A DNA stretch of 38,550 nucleotides from Rhizobacter sp. OV335 (GTDB taxonomy: Bacteria; Pseudomonadota; Gammaproteobacteria; Burkholderiales; Burkholderiaceae_C): contig NZ_FRCQ01000045.1 in the NCBI RefSeq assembly GCF_900142965.1, forward strand, positions 1 through 38,550, written 5' to 3'. Below, piece after piece: positions 1 to 6,929 of this stretch. Below the pieces are notes generated by a model, which was given only the letters and a program-made list of their open reading frames with translations, had not been told where the DNA came from and did not search any database. A program made the translations under genes and the position numbers. Each line of letters begins with the position of its first letter. Positions within the stretch are counted from its first letter, which is position 1.

Positions 1-139
1 CCACTCACTTCGTTCGTTGTGGTCAAACAGTGCCGATGAGTATGTCTACGAAGCGCGCTGGCGCGCGCCATCCCCAAAGCCGATCTTCTCCGTCGCCCCA
101 GAAATCGCCCCCAGCCCAGCCCATCCCCTCACCCGCCGC
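1..139 (+). repeat. Structured palindromic repeat, copy 1 (right half only)
   Basis: This is the right half of the repeat family seen complete at 37894-38141 and 38231-38479; the window edge cuts it. Positions 1-30 are the last 30 nt of the conserved core, identical to 38003-38032. TGCCGATG at 31-38 is the right strand of the inner 8-bp stem. The GCGCGC-TG-GCGCGC hairpin follows at about 53-66, then the right strands of the middle and outer stems. The right end near 139 is set by alignment to copy 2 and is approximate. Its left half must lie just upstream of the window. Confidence 0.75.
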
Positions 140-220
140 TAACCACCAGCCGCTCTTGTTGGAGGGAAAAGACTGATCAGAAGGTTGAGCATGCGAGCGC
201 CGAACGCTTCGTCTGTCTGC

Positions 221-835
221 TCACCCGCTCCTCTCGCGCACCCACACGAGCAACAGGTTGTTGGCCGGCATCGCCACCCGTTCACGCAGCACCAGGCCGG
301 CCTCCGCGGCTTCGTGCTCGACGTCCTCGCGCCGGCGCAGGCCCCAGCCGGCGTTGCGCAGGCGCAGGTCGACGTCGAAGCCCAGGTTGCCCGGCGTTGT
401 CGGCACGCCGTCTTCCAGGTAGGGCCCGTAGGTGATCAGCACACCCTGCGGCGACAGATGGCGCGCGGCACCACGCATCAAGCCACCGCAACATTCCCAC
501 GGCGCGATGTGGATCATGTTGGCGCAGAAAACGGCATCGACCTGCGCCGGCACGCCGGGCCATTCGGGCGACAACACGTCCAGTCGCAGTGGCGCGCGCA
601 CGCGATCGAGCCCGGCGCACCAGGTGCGGATCGACGGCAGCGCCTCGGCCTCGAAATCGCTCGGTTGCCACTGCCAGCCCGGCAGCCCGGCGCTGCAATG
701 CGCCGCATGCTGGCCGCTGCCGCTGGCGATCTCCAGCAGCAGGCCCTGCGGCGGCAACAGCCGCTGCAGTTCGGCCAGGATCGCCACGCGGTTGCGCTCG
801 GCGGCGGGACTGTGGCGGCGAAGGTCGTCGGTCAT
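221..835 (-). CDS. DUF938 family SAM-dependent methyltransferase-like protein
   Basis: A 204-residue soluble protein. The stretch LEIASGSGQHA (about residues 34-44) is the glycine-rich SAM-binding loop of class I methyltransferases, and FCANMIHIAPWE (about 103-114) matches the motif after strand 4 in the DUF938 family. The length is typical of that family, whose substrate is not established. The gene starts 9 nt after the stop of the RIO-type kinase gene on the same strand, so the two are probably co-transcribed, kinase first. No terminator is obvious between its stop and the repeat at the window edge. Family assignment is confident; the reaction and substrate are unknown. Confidence 0.85.
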   Translation of the reverse strand: MTDDLRRHSPAAERNRVAILAELQRLLPPQGLLLEIASGSGQHAAHCSAGLPGWQWQPSDFEAEALPSIRTWCAGLDRVRAPLRLDVLSPEWPGVPAQVDAVFCANMIHIAPWECCGGLMRGAARHLSPQGVLITYGPYLEDGVPTTPGNLGFDVDLRLRNAGWGLRRREDVEHEAAEAGLVLRERVAMPANNLLLVWVRERSG

Positions 836-844
836 GCAATCTCC

Positions 845-1693
845 TCAGCTCATCCGCAGCACGCGAGCCGCCTCTTCGAGCCGCGCATCCTCGATCTCGC
901 GCAGCACGCCCGACAGATCGACCGCACCGGCACGCTGTTCATAGCGGCCGGTCAGCGGCATGCCCGGCACCAGCAGCCCGCCGGCGTACAGCGACCACAT
1001 CTCGGGGCCGTACCGCGTTCCCAGCAGGCTCGGCGCGAAGCGGCCGAAGAAGTTGCGCAGGTTGTCGACATCGCGCATCAGCATGCGCGGCGCGTGGTTG
1101 TTGCCGGCGGCGTCAACCGCCTGCGGCAGGTCGATGATCACCGGCCCATCCGCGGCCAGCAGGATGTTGAACTCCGACAGGTCGCCGTGGATCACGCCGG
1201 CGCACAGCATGCGCACCACCTCGCCGATCAGCGTGGCATGGTGCTGCAGCGCCTGTTCTTCGGTGAACTGCAGGTCGTTCAGGCGCGGTGCGGCATCGCC
1301 CCGCTCGTCGGCCACCAGCTCCATCAGCAGCACGCCGTCGAGAAAATTGTGCGGCTTCGGCACGCGCACGCCGGCCGCCGCCAGGCGGTACAGCGCATCG
1401 ACCTCGGCGCTCTGCCACGCAGCCTCCTGCTGCTCGCGGCCGAACGCCGTGCCCTTGGCCATCGCCCGCGCCTGGCGGCTGTTGCGCACCTTGCGGTTCT
1501 CGGTGTAGTCCACCGCCTGCCGGAAGCTGCGCTTGTGGGCCTCCTTGTAGATCTTGGCCGCGCAGGTCTCGTCACCGCAGCGCACGACGTACACATCAGC
1601 TTCCTTGCCGCTCTTGAGCTGGCGGACGACGCTGTCGATCAGGCCTTCGGCCACCAGGTTCTGCAGTCGTGCTGGAATTTTCATCGGGCCCAT
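845..1693 (-). CDS. RIO-type atypical serine kinase (PA4780-like)
   Basis: A 282-residue protein with the compact RIO kinase fold. SGKEADVY (28-35) is the nucleotide loop, with Lys47 in CAAKIYK as the probable ATP-anchoring lysine. HGDLSEFN (169-176) carries catalytic Asp171 and Asn176, and IDLPQ (187-191) carries the metal-binding Asp188. All catalytic residues are present, so it should be active. Bacterial members phosphorylate serine in vitro, but their targets are poorly known. ATG at 1693 is used; a second ATG three codons in (1684) is also possible. It lies downstream of an SDR gene (31-nt gap) and just before the DUF938 gene on the same strand. Confidence 0.85.
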   Translation of the reverse strand: MGPMKIPARLQNLVAEGLIDSVVRQLKSGKEADVYVVRCGDETCAAKIYKEAHKRSFRQAVDYTENRKVRNSRQARAMAKGTAFGREQQEAAWQSAEVDALYRLAAAGVRVPKPHNFLDGVLLMELVADERGDAAPRLNDLQFTEEQALQHHATLIGEVVRMLCAGVIHGDLSEFNILLAADGPVIIDLPQAVDAAGNNHAPRMLMRDVDNLRNFFGRFAPSLLGTRYGPEMWSLYAGGLLVPGMPLTGRYEQRAGAVDLSGVLREIEDARLEEAARVLRMS

Positions 1694-1724
1694 TCTCGGG
1701 CCTTTTCCCGTCGGGCCCGTCGAC

Positions 1725-2507
1725 TCAGATCCCCTGCTTCGTCGGCATGATCACGACCTGCTGCAGGTTCACGTGCTTCGGCTGCGCGACGATGAAGCCG
1801 ACGCTCTCGGCAACGTTCTCCGGCTGCAGGAACTCCATCGTCTTCTCGGCGCCGGCCAGCCAGTCCTTCGCGCCCTGGAAGGTCACATGGCCCTGCAGCT
1901 CGGTCGCGACGATGCCCGGCTCGATCATCGACACGCGGATGTTCTTCGGACCCAGCTCGATGCGCAGGTGCCGCGTCAGGTGGCTTACATACGCCTTGGT
2001 CGCGGTGTAGACGGCGAAGTACGGGTACAGGTACTGGCCCGCGATCGACGAGGTGTTGACGAGGTCGACGGTCGCGCCCTCGGCCGCTGCCTGCACCAGC
2101 TGCGGCACGAAGGCGTGGATCACGCGCATCACGCCGGTCACGTTCAGGTCGATCTGCTGCTCCCATTCGGCGAGCTTGGCCTCTTCGATCGCGCCGGGCA
2201 GCATCACGCCGGCGTTGTTGAAGACCAGGTCGGCCCGGCCGTAGGCCGCTGCCACTTGCGCGGCTGCAGCAGCCACCGAGGCCTGGTCGGTCACGTCGAC
2301 CACCACCGCGATCGCCTCGCCGCCGGCCCCGGTGATCTCGGCCACCAGCGTGTCGAGCGCGTCCTTGCGGCGTGCGAGCACCGCGACCTTGGCGCCGCGC
2401 GCGGCCAGCAGCAGCGCCGACGCGCGGCCGATGCCGCTCGATGCGCCGGTGATGACGGCGACGCGGCCGGCGAGTTGGGAAGCGAAGAAGTTCGAAGAGG
2501 TGGCCAT
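1725..2507 (-). CDS. Short-chain dehydrogenase/reductase (classical SDR)
   Basis: A 260-residue classical SDR. TGASSGIG near residue 20 is the NAD(P)-binding glycine motif and NNAG (about 96-99) is the structural motif. The catalytic set is Ser in NTSSIAGQ and Tyr/Lys in VYTATK. The tail keeps the PG-containing loop typical of the family (IEPGIVATEL). The substrate cannot be deduced; clade members oxidise or reduce assorted alcohols and ketones. The gene is preceded by a TGGGT-N5-ACCCA dyad about 70 nt upstream of its start and by a LysR gene in the same orientation, which makes LysR control plausible but unproven. Confidence 0.9.
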   Translation of the reverse strand: MATSSNFFASQLAGRVAVITGASSGIGRASALLLAARGAKVAVLARRKDALDTLVAEITGAGGEAIAVVVDVTDQASVAAAAAQVAAAYGRADLVFNNAGVMLPGAIEEAKLAEWEQQIDLNVTGVMRVIHAFVPQLVQAAAEGATVDLVNTSSIAGQYLYPYFAVYTATKAYVSHLTRHLRIELGPKNIRVSMIEPGIVATELQGHVTFQGAKDWLAGAEKTMEFLQPENVAESVGFIVAQPKHVNLQQVVIMPTKQGI

Positions 2508-2577
2508 GAGGTTCGTCCTTGGGTTGCGCGCCGCGACAGCGACGCCTGGACCGAACTCTAGGAATCAAGCCTCAACC

Positions 2578-2592
2578 TGGGTAGTCCACCCA
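2578..2592 (-). promoter_or_regulatory. Candidate LysR-type operator upstream of the SDR gene
   Basis: TGGGT-AGTCC-ACCCA is a perfect 5-bp interrupted dyad lying 71-85 nt upstream of the SDR start codon at 2507, between the SDR and LysR genes. LysR proteins usually bind interrupted dyads of about this size, though the canonical T-N11-A spacing is not met exactly (T-N13-A here). The assignment rests on position and symmetry only. Confidence 0.3.
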
Positions 2593-2623
2593 AGCCGTTA
2601 CTTTGACAACCACGAGTTTCCAA

Positions 2624-3583
2624 TCACCGGCGTGCCGCGCGGGCACGCCGGGCCAGTGCGCGCAACTCCGCCGGCGGGACGTAGAACTGCTTGCTGTCGC
2701 GCAGCCAGGTCGTGCTGAAGTCGATGAAGCGGCGAACCCGCCCCGGCATGTCGGCCCGCTGCGCGTAGTACAGGTAGAGGCCCATGCGTTCGCTGACGTG
2801 GCCGGTCAGCACCGGCACCAGCCGGCCATCGCGCAACGCGGCCGCGGCATTGATGCTGTCGACCTGGCCGAGGCCGATGCCGGCCAGCACCGCGAGACAG
2901 TCCGCCTCGGGCTCGCTGCTGCACAGCACCACCGGCACGTGGTGGAAAACCGCGCTGCCATCCACCTCGAACTCCCACGGCATCGGCCGACCTGTTCCCG
3001 GCTGGCGGTACGCCGTGCAGCGGTGCAGCAGCAGGTCCTGCAACCGCTCGGGCGCCGCGTGCTGTTCGAAGTAGCCCGGCGACGCGCACACGATCTGCTG
3101 GATCGTGAACAGCCGGCGCGCGATGACCTGGGCTTCGGGCGGGTTGCCGGCCCGGAAGCCGACGTCGATGCGCTCGCCGACCAGGTCGGTGAAGCGGTCC
3201 TCGAGCAGCAGGTCGATCTGGATCGCCGGGTGCTGCGCCTGGAAGGCCGCCAGCATCGGCACCAGCACCTGCCGCGCCACCGCACCGGCCGCGCTGACGC
3301 GCACGAGCCCTTCGTCGCTTCGCACCGCGCTGCGGGCGCGCGTCAGCGCCTCGACCAGCCCGTCGAGGTTCGGCCGGGCCGAGTGCAGCAGCCGCTCGCC
3401 CTCCTCGGTCAGCGAGTTCTTGCGCGTGGTGCGGTGGAACAGGCGCACGCCCAGGTGCTGCTCGAGCTGGCGGATCGTCTTGCTGACCGCCTGCGGGGTC
3501 GTGGCCTGCGCCAGCGCGGCCTTGTTGAAGCTGCCGAGCTCGGCCACGCGCACGAAAGTCGACAAGGCTCGCAATTCATCCAT
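2624..3583 (-). CDS. LysR-family transcriptional regulator
   Basis: A 319-residue LTTR of standard length. Residues 1-60 form the winged helix-turn-helix (ALSTFVRVAELGSFNKAA, then TTPQAVSKTIRQLE and LFHRTTRK). Residues from about 90 form the periplasmic-binding-like effector domain, and the RxGxP-type surface (VGFRAGNPPE) resembles the branch that controls SDR and oxidoreductase genes. It is divergent from the TonB-dependent receptor gene (208-nt gap) and lies upstream of the SDR in the same orientation, with a 116-nt gap. Targets are probably the SDR, its own promoter, or both. The effector is unknown. Confidence 0.9.
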   Translation of the reverse strand: MDELRALSTFVRVAELGSFNKAALAQATTPQAVSKTIRQLEQHLGVRLFHRTTRKNSLTEEGERLLHSARPNLDGLVEALTRARSAVRSDEGLVRVSAAGAVARQVLVPMLAAFQAQHPAIQIDLLLEDRFTDLVGERIDVGFRAGNPPEAQVIARRLFTIQQIVCASPGYFEQHAAPERLQDLLLHRCTAYRQPGTGRPMPWEFEVDGSAVFHHVPVVLCSSEPEADCLAVLAGIGLGQVDSINAAAALRDGRLVPVLTGHVSERMGLYLYYAQRADMPGRVRRFIDFSTTWLRDSKQFYVPPAELRALARRARAARR

Positions 3584-3618
3584 TCGCCCAGCCTACCGCA
3601 GCCGCCAGACCGCCCACA

Positions 3619-3637
3619 TTTCGCGGCAGCACCGAAA
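3619..3637. promoter_or_regulatory. Interrupted dyad in the LysR/receptor divergent region
   Basis: TTTCG-N9-CGAAA lies 36 nt upstream of the LysR start, in the 208-nt gap shared with the TonB-dependent receptor. It is where an autoregulatory LysR site is expected. It does not resemble the dyad at 2578-2592, which weakens the idea that one protein binds both. I see no convincing sigma70 promoter in this gap. Confidence 0.25.
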
Positions 3638-3791
3638 CGAAGCGACATGGTGCGTTGCAGTTGGTCTTCTTCTTGCTCTCGGCTCCCGGTTCTGTCCGGT
3701 CCGGCACCCGCCGGCACCGCCGGGCGCCCCTGAGCAAGGCGCGCGGAGTCCCGTCACCCGCTCGCCATCCCCACCAGGGAGGGAGGACCCC

Positions 3792-6554
3792 ATGCAGAGA
3801 AGAACCAGGATCCATCGCGCCATCACGCTGGCTTTCAGCGGCGGCATGGCCTTGGCCAGCGCCCAGCAGGCCGCGGCACAGGAAGCGACAAAACAGCAAC
3901 TGGAACGCGTGGAAATCACCGGCTCGTCGATCCGGCGTGTCGAATCCGAGACAGCCCTGCCGGTCACCGTCATCACCAAGGAGCAGATCGAGCGCAGCGG
4001 CGCGACCAATGTCGAGGCACTGCTGCAGCGCGTGTCGGCCAGCACCGGGCTGCAATCGGACACCACCCAGGGCGCCGGCTACGCGACCTCGAATGCCAAC
4101 ATGCGCGGGCTGGGTGCCAACTCGACGCTCGTGCTGCTGAACGGCCGGCGGCTCGCGAACCACCCGTTCGGCAGCATCGGCGGCACGGTCTCGGTCGACC
4201 TGAACAGCATTCCGTTCGCCGCGCTGGAGCGCATCGAGGTGCTGCGCGACGGCGCCTCGGCGGTGTACGGCACCGATGCGGTCGGCGGTGTCATCAACTT
4301 CATCACGCGTCGCGACTACAAGAGCGGCCAGCTGACGGTGCGCTACGGCGACACACAGGCCAACGTGGGTGGCCGGGAAAGCGGCCTGAGCCTCGCTTAC
4401 GGCCAGGGCGACCTGCCGACCGACGGCTACAACTTCCTGTTCACCGCGAACTACCAGGACAACACCCGCATCCGCGCGATCGACCAGGGCTACTACAACC
4501 GTGGCGTCACCGAGATCCCGGGCTCCGCGCCGCCGACCTCGGGCCGCGGCTTCCCGGGCCGGCTGGTCGACTTCGGCATCAGCCCCGGCGCGTACCTCGG
4601 CACCAACGGCTTCAACGATCCGAACTTCGCGCCCTGCGACCCGAAGTTCACCGTCGTCACCACGGCGGTGGCCACCACGCCGAACGGCCAGCCGAAGCAG
4701 GCCTGCCGCTTCATCTACTCGGCCACGCTCGACAACCTGCCGGACCAGACCAAGGGCGACCTGTTCGGGCGCTTCAGCCTGCGCCTGGACGCGGACAGCG
4801 AGTTCTTCGCCGAGGCCTCCTATGCACGCAATCACAACATCGGACGCATCGCGCCGGTGCCGATCGACGCCACCGCGGGGCACCTGAACCCCGACACCGC
4901 CAGCTACCCGAGCTTCGCGATCCCGGTCACGAGCCCCTACTACCCGGCCGCGCTGCTGGCCACGCTGGGCTACGCCGCCCCGGCCAGCGGCATGGCCGAG
5001 ATCTCGATGCGGGCCGTTCCGGTCGGCAACCGCATCAACGACAACGTCAACGAGCAAGTCCGCGCGGTGACCGGCATCAAGGGCACGGCGCAAGGCTGGG
5101 ACTACGACTCGGCGCTGACGATCGCACGCGGCATGGGTACGCTGAACTACTCGGGCTACATCAGCGAGCCCCGGTTCATCGACGCACTGAAGACCGGCCA
5201 GATCAACCCGTTCGGCCCGAGCGATGCGGCCGGCGAGGCGCTGCTGCGCTCGACGCTGCTCGAAGGCACGATGCGCAAATCCACCAGCACCACCACGGTG
5301 CTCGACGGCAAGGCGAGCCGCGAGTTCCTCGAGCTGCCGGGCGGACAACTGGCGGCGGCGTTCGGCTTCGACCTCCGCCACGAGCAGGCCAAGGACACGC
5401 CGGTCAACGACGAGTACCGCCAGGGCCTGCACATCGGCGGCGAGGGCACGGTGCCGGAGACGCGGGCCAGCCGCAACGTGATCGCGGTGTTCACCGAGGT
5501 CAACGCGCCGTTCGCGAAAGGCTGGGAAGCCGGCCTCGCGGCCCGCTACGACCGCTACAGCGACTTCGGCTCGAGCTTCAACCCGCGCGCCAGCCTGCGC
5601 TGGCAGCCGGCCCGCGAGGTGCTGCTGCGCAGCTCGGCCGGCACCGGCTTCCGCGCCCCGTCGCTGTGGGACGTGAACAGCCCGCCGTCGATGACCAACA
5701 CCGCCAACTCGCTGAAAGACCCGAACTGCCCGATCGCCAACGACGAACGCTGCGAAAGCCAGTTCAACGAGCGCTTCGCGTCGTCGGCCGACCTGAAGGC
5801 CGAGAAGTCGAAGCAGTTCTCGGCCGGCATCGTGCTGGAGCCGGTGAAGTGGCTGTCGACCTCGCTCGACTGGTGGCTGATCAAGAAGACGGACCAGATC
5901 AGCGTGGTCACCGGCGACGCGATCCTGACCGAGCCCGGGCTGCTGGCGAAGTTCGGCAACCGCATCCACCGCACCGCCGACGGCTTCATCAGCTACATCG
6001 ACACGCCGGTCGAGAACCTGGGTGACCTGCGCACCTCGGGCATCGACCTCGACGTGACGACGCGCTGGGCGCTGCCCTCGGTCGGCAAGCTGACGGTCGC
6101 GTTGAACGGCACCTACGTCGACACCTGGAAGCGCCAGGCCTACAAGGACGGCCCGATGACCGACTACGCCGGCACCGCCGGCGACGGCGGCAGCGTGCAG
6201 CCGCACCCGCGCTGGCAGCACTCGTTCAGCATCGACCTGCAGCGCGACAGCTGGGGCGCGACGCTCGAGAACGTGTTCGTGAAGGGCTGGACCGAGTCGG
6301 CCGACCTGGTCGACGCCAACGTCGGCGTCCACCAGGAATACCACGTGAAGGACTCGAGCCGCTGGAACCTCTCGGGCGTCTACAACGGGCTGAAGGACTT
6401 CTCGGTGCGCCTGGGCGTGCGCAACCTGTTCGACGAGGAACCGCCGTTCACCGCGGTGGCGTCGTACGGCTCGCATGCCACCGGCTATGCGGCGTCGTTC
6501 GCCGACCCGCGCGGGCGCTTCTACTACGCGTCGGTGAGCTACCAGTTCAAGTAG
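3792..6554 (+). CDS. TonB-dependent outer membrane receptor
   Basis: A 920-residue receptor. Residues 1-29 are a Sec signal peptide ending AQQAAAQ. They are followed by RVEITGSSIRR, the N-terminal motif common in this receptor subclass and usually taken as the TonB-box region. The plug spans about 40-170 (LPVTVITKEQIERSG, LNGRRLANHP, VLRDGASAVYGTDAVGGVINF), and a 22-strand barrel follows to SYQFK. There is no STN domain, so FecA-type signalling is not expected. ATG at 3792 is chosen for its strong AGGGAGG ribosome site; upstream codons in frame lie in the LysR promoter region. This subclass is used for varied ligands, so the siderophore role is inferred from the iron genes downstream. Confidence 0.93.
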   Translation: MQRRTRIHRAITLAFSGGMALASAQQAAAQEATKQQLERVEITGSSIRRVESETALPVTVITKEQIERSGATNVEALLQRVSASTGLQSDTTQGAGYATSNANMRGLGANSTLVLLNGRRLANHPFGSIGGTVSVDLNSIPFAALERIEVLRDGASAVYGTDAVGGVINFITRRDYKSGQLTVRYGDTQANVGGRESGLSLAYGQGDLPTDGYNFLFTANYQDNTRIRAIDQGYYNRGVTEIPGSAPPTSGRGFPGRLVDFGISPGAYLGTNGFNDPNFAPCDPKFTVVTTAVATTPNGQPKQACRFIYSATLDNLPDQTKGDLFGRFSLRLDADSEFFAEASYARNHNIGRIAPVPIDATAGHLNPDTASYPSFAIPVTSPYYPAALLATLGYAAPASGMAEISMRAVPVGNRINDNVNEQVRAVTGIKGTAQGWDYDSALTIARGMGTLNYSGYISEPRFIDALKTGQINPFGPSDAAGEALLRSTLLEGTMRKSTSTTTVLDGKASREFLELPGGQLAAAFGFDLRHEQAKDTPVNDEYRQGLHIGGEGTVPETRASRNVIAVFTEVNAPFAKGWEAGLAARYDRYSDFGSSFNPRASLRWQPAREVLLRSSAGTGFRAPSLWDVNSPPSMTNTANSLKDPNCPIANDERCESQFNERFASSADLKAEKSKQFSAGIVLEPVKWLSTSLDWWLIKKTDQISVVTGDAILTEPGLLAKFGNRIHRTADGFISYIDTPVENLGDLRTSGIDLDVTTRWALPSVGKLTVALNGTYVDTWKRQAYKDGPMTDYAGTAGDGGSVQPHPRWQHSFSIDLQRDSWGATLENVFVKGWTESADLVDANVGVHQEYHVKDSSRWNLSGVYNGLKDFSVRLGVRNLFDEEPPFTAVASYGSHATGYAASFADPRGRFYYASVSYQFK

Positions 6555-6568
6555 TCGCCGGGCACGGC

Positions 6569-6590
6569 GGGCGCCTCGGGAGAGGCGCCC
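6569..6590 (+). terminator. Hairpin after the TonB-dependent receptor gene
   Basis: GGGCGCCTC-GGGA-GAGGCGCCC is a perfect 9-bp stem with a 4-nt loop, 15 nt after the receptor stop codon. The following CGTTC is a poor U-tract, so intrinsic termination may be partial. It separates the receptor from the Fur-box promoter at 6599. Confidence 0.55.
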
Positions 6591-6598
6591 CGTTCATG

Positions 6599-6623
6599 GA
6601 TAATGATGAGAATCGTTCTCATC
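6599..6623 (+). promoter_or_regulatory. Fur box over the promoter of the DUF3649-PepSY-DUF3325 operon
   Basis: The sequence GATAATGATGAGAATCGTT matches the 19-bp Fur consensus closely. It overlaps a palindrome GATGAGAA-TCG-TTCTCATC (6605-6623, 8-bp perfect arms). It contains a GATAAT -10-like hexamer (6599-6604), so bound Fur would block RNA polymerase. Only 10 nt separate the palindrome from the ATG at 6634, which has no clear Shine-Dalgarno site. Confidence 0.85.
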
Positions 6624-6633
6624 TTCCAGTCCC

Positions 6634-6918
6634 ATGCGCAAGCTCCAGATCGTCTCCCGCGTGGCCGCCGGCGTGCTCGGCGGCTGGTCCTTCACCTGGG
6701 GCTTCGTGATGCTCGGCATCGCGCTGGCGCTCGCCGCAGGCATGCCGTACGCCGATGCGCAGACGCTGCTCTACCTGGTGGCCTTCCTCGTCTACCTCGT
6801 CGTGTTCTGCTGGTCGTTCGCGGCCGCGAGCGCGGCGCGCGTGTGGCTCGTGCTGCTCGGCGGCGGTGCGGCGATGACCGGTCTCGGCTGGTGGATGACC
6901 CGGTTGCCGGCCGTTTGA
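6634..6918 (+). CDS. DUF3649 family small inner membrane protein (iron-regulated)
   Basis: A 94-residue hydrophobic protein with three likely membrane helices (about 8-36, 44-66, 70-88). Length, composition and its place before a PepSY protein match the DUF3649 family, which is repeatedly found in Fur-regulated siderophore-uptake clusters of Pseudomonas and Burkholderiales. The biochemical role is not established. The start is immediately downstream of the Fur box with a leader of only about 20 nt and no evident ribosome site, so translation may start in a near-leaderless way. The PepSY gene follows after 11 nt. Confidence is high that it is a gene and moderate for the family name. Confidence 0.8.
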   Translation: MRKLQIVSRVAAGVLGGWSFTWGFVMLGIALALAAGMPYADAQTLLYLVAFLVYLVVFCWSFAAASAARVWLVLLGGGAAMTGLGWWMTRLPAV

Positions 6919-6929
6919 GGAAGCACCCC

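Noticed and set aside
3105-3791. N-terminal extension of the receptor into the LysR gene
   Set aside because: It would overlap the LysR coding region and displace the signal peptide; ATG at 3792 has a strong ribosome site.
3576-6476. Very long open frame antisense to the TonB-dependent receptor (about 966 codons)
   Set aside because: Composition-driven in GC-rich DNA; Arg/Ala/Val/His-rich translation with no family motifs, while the plus strand encodes a complete receptor.
6603-6929. Upstream extension of the PepSY gene from 6603
   Set aside because: It would overlap the Fur box and the whole DUF3649 gene in another frame; ATG at 6930 has a GAGG ribosome site and starts the first membrane helix properly.
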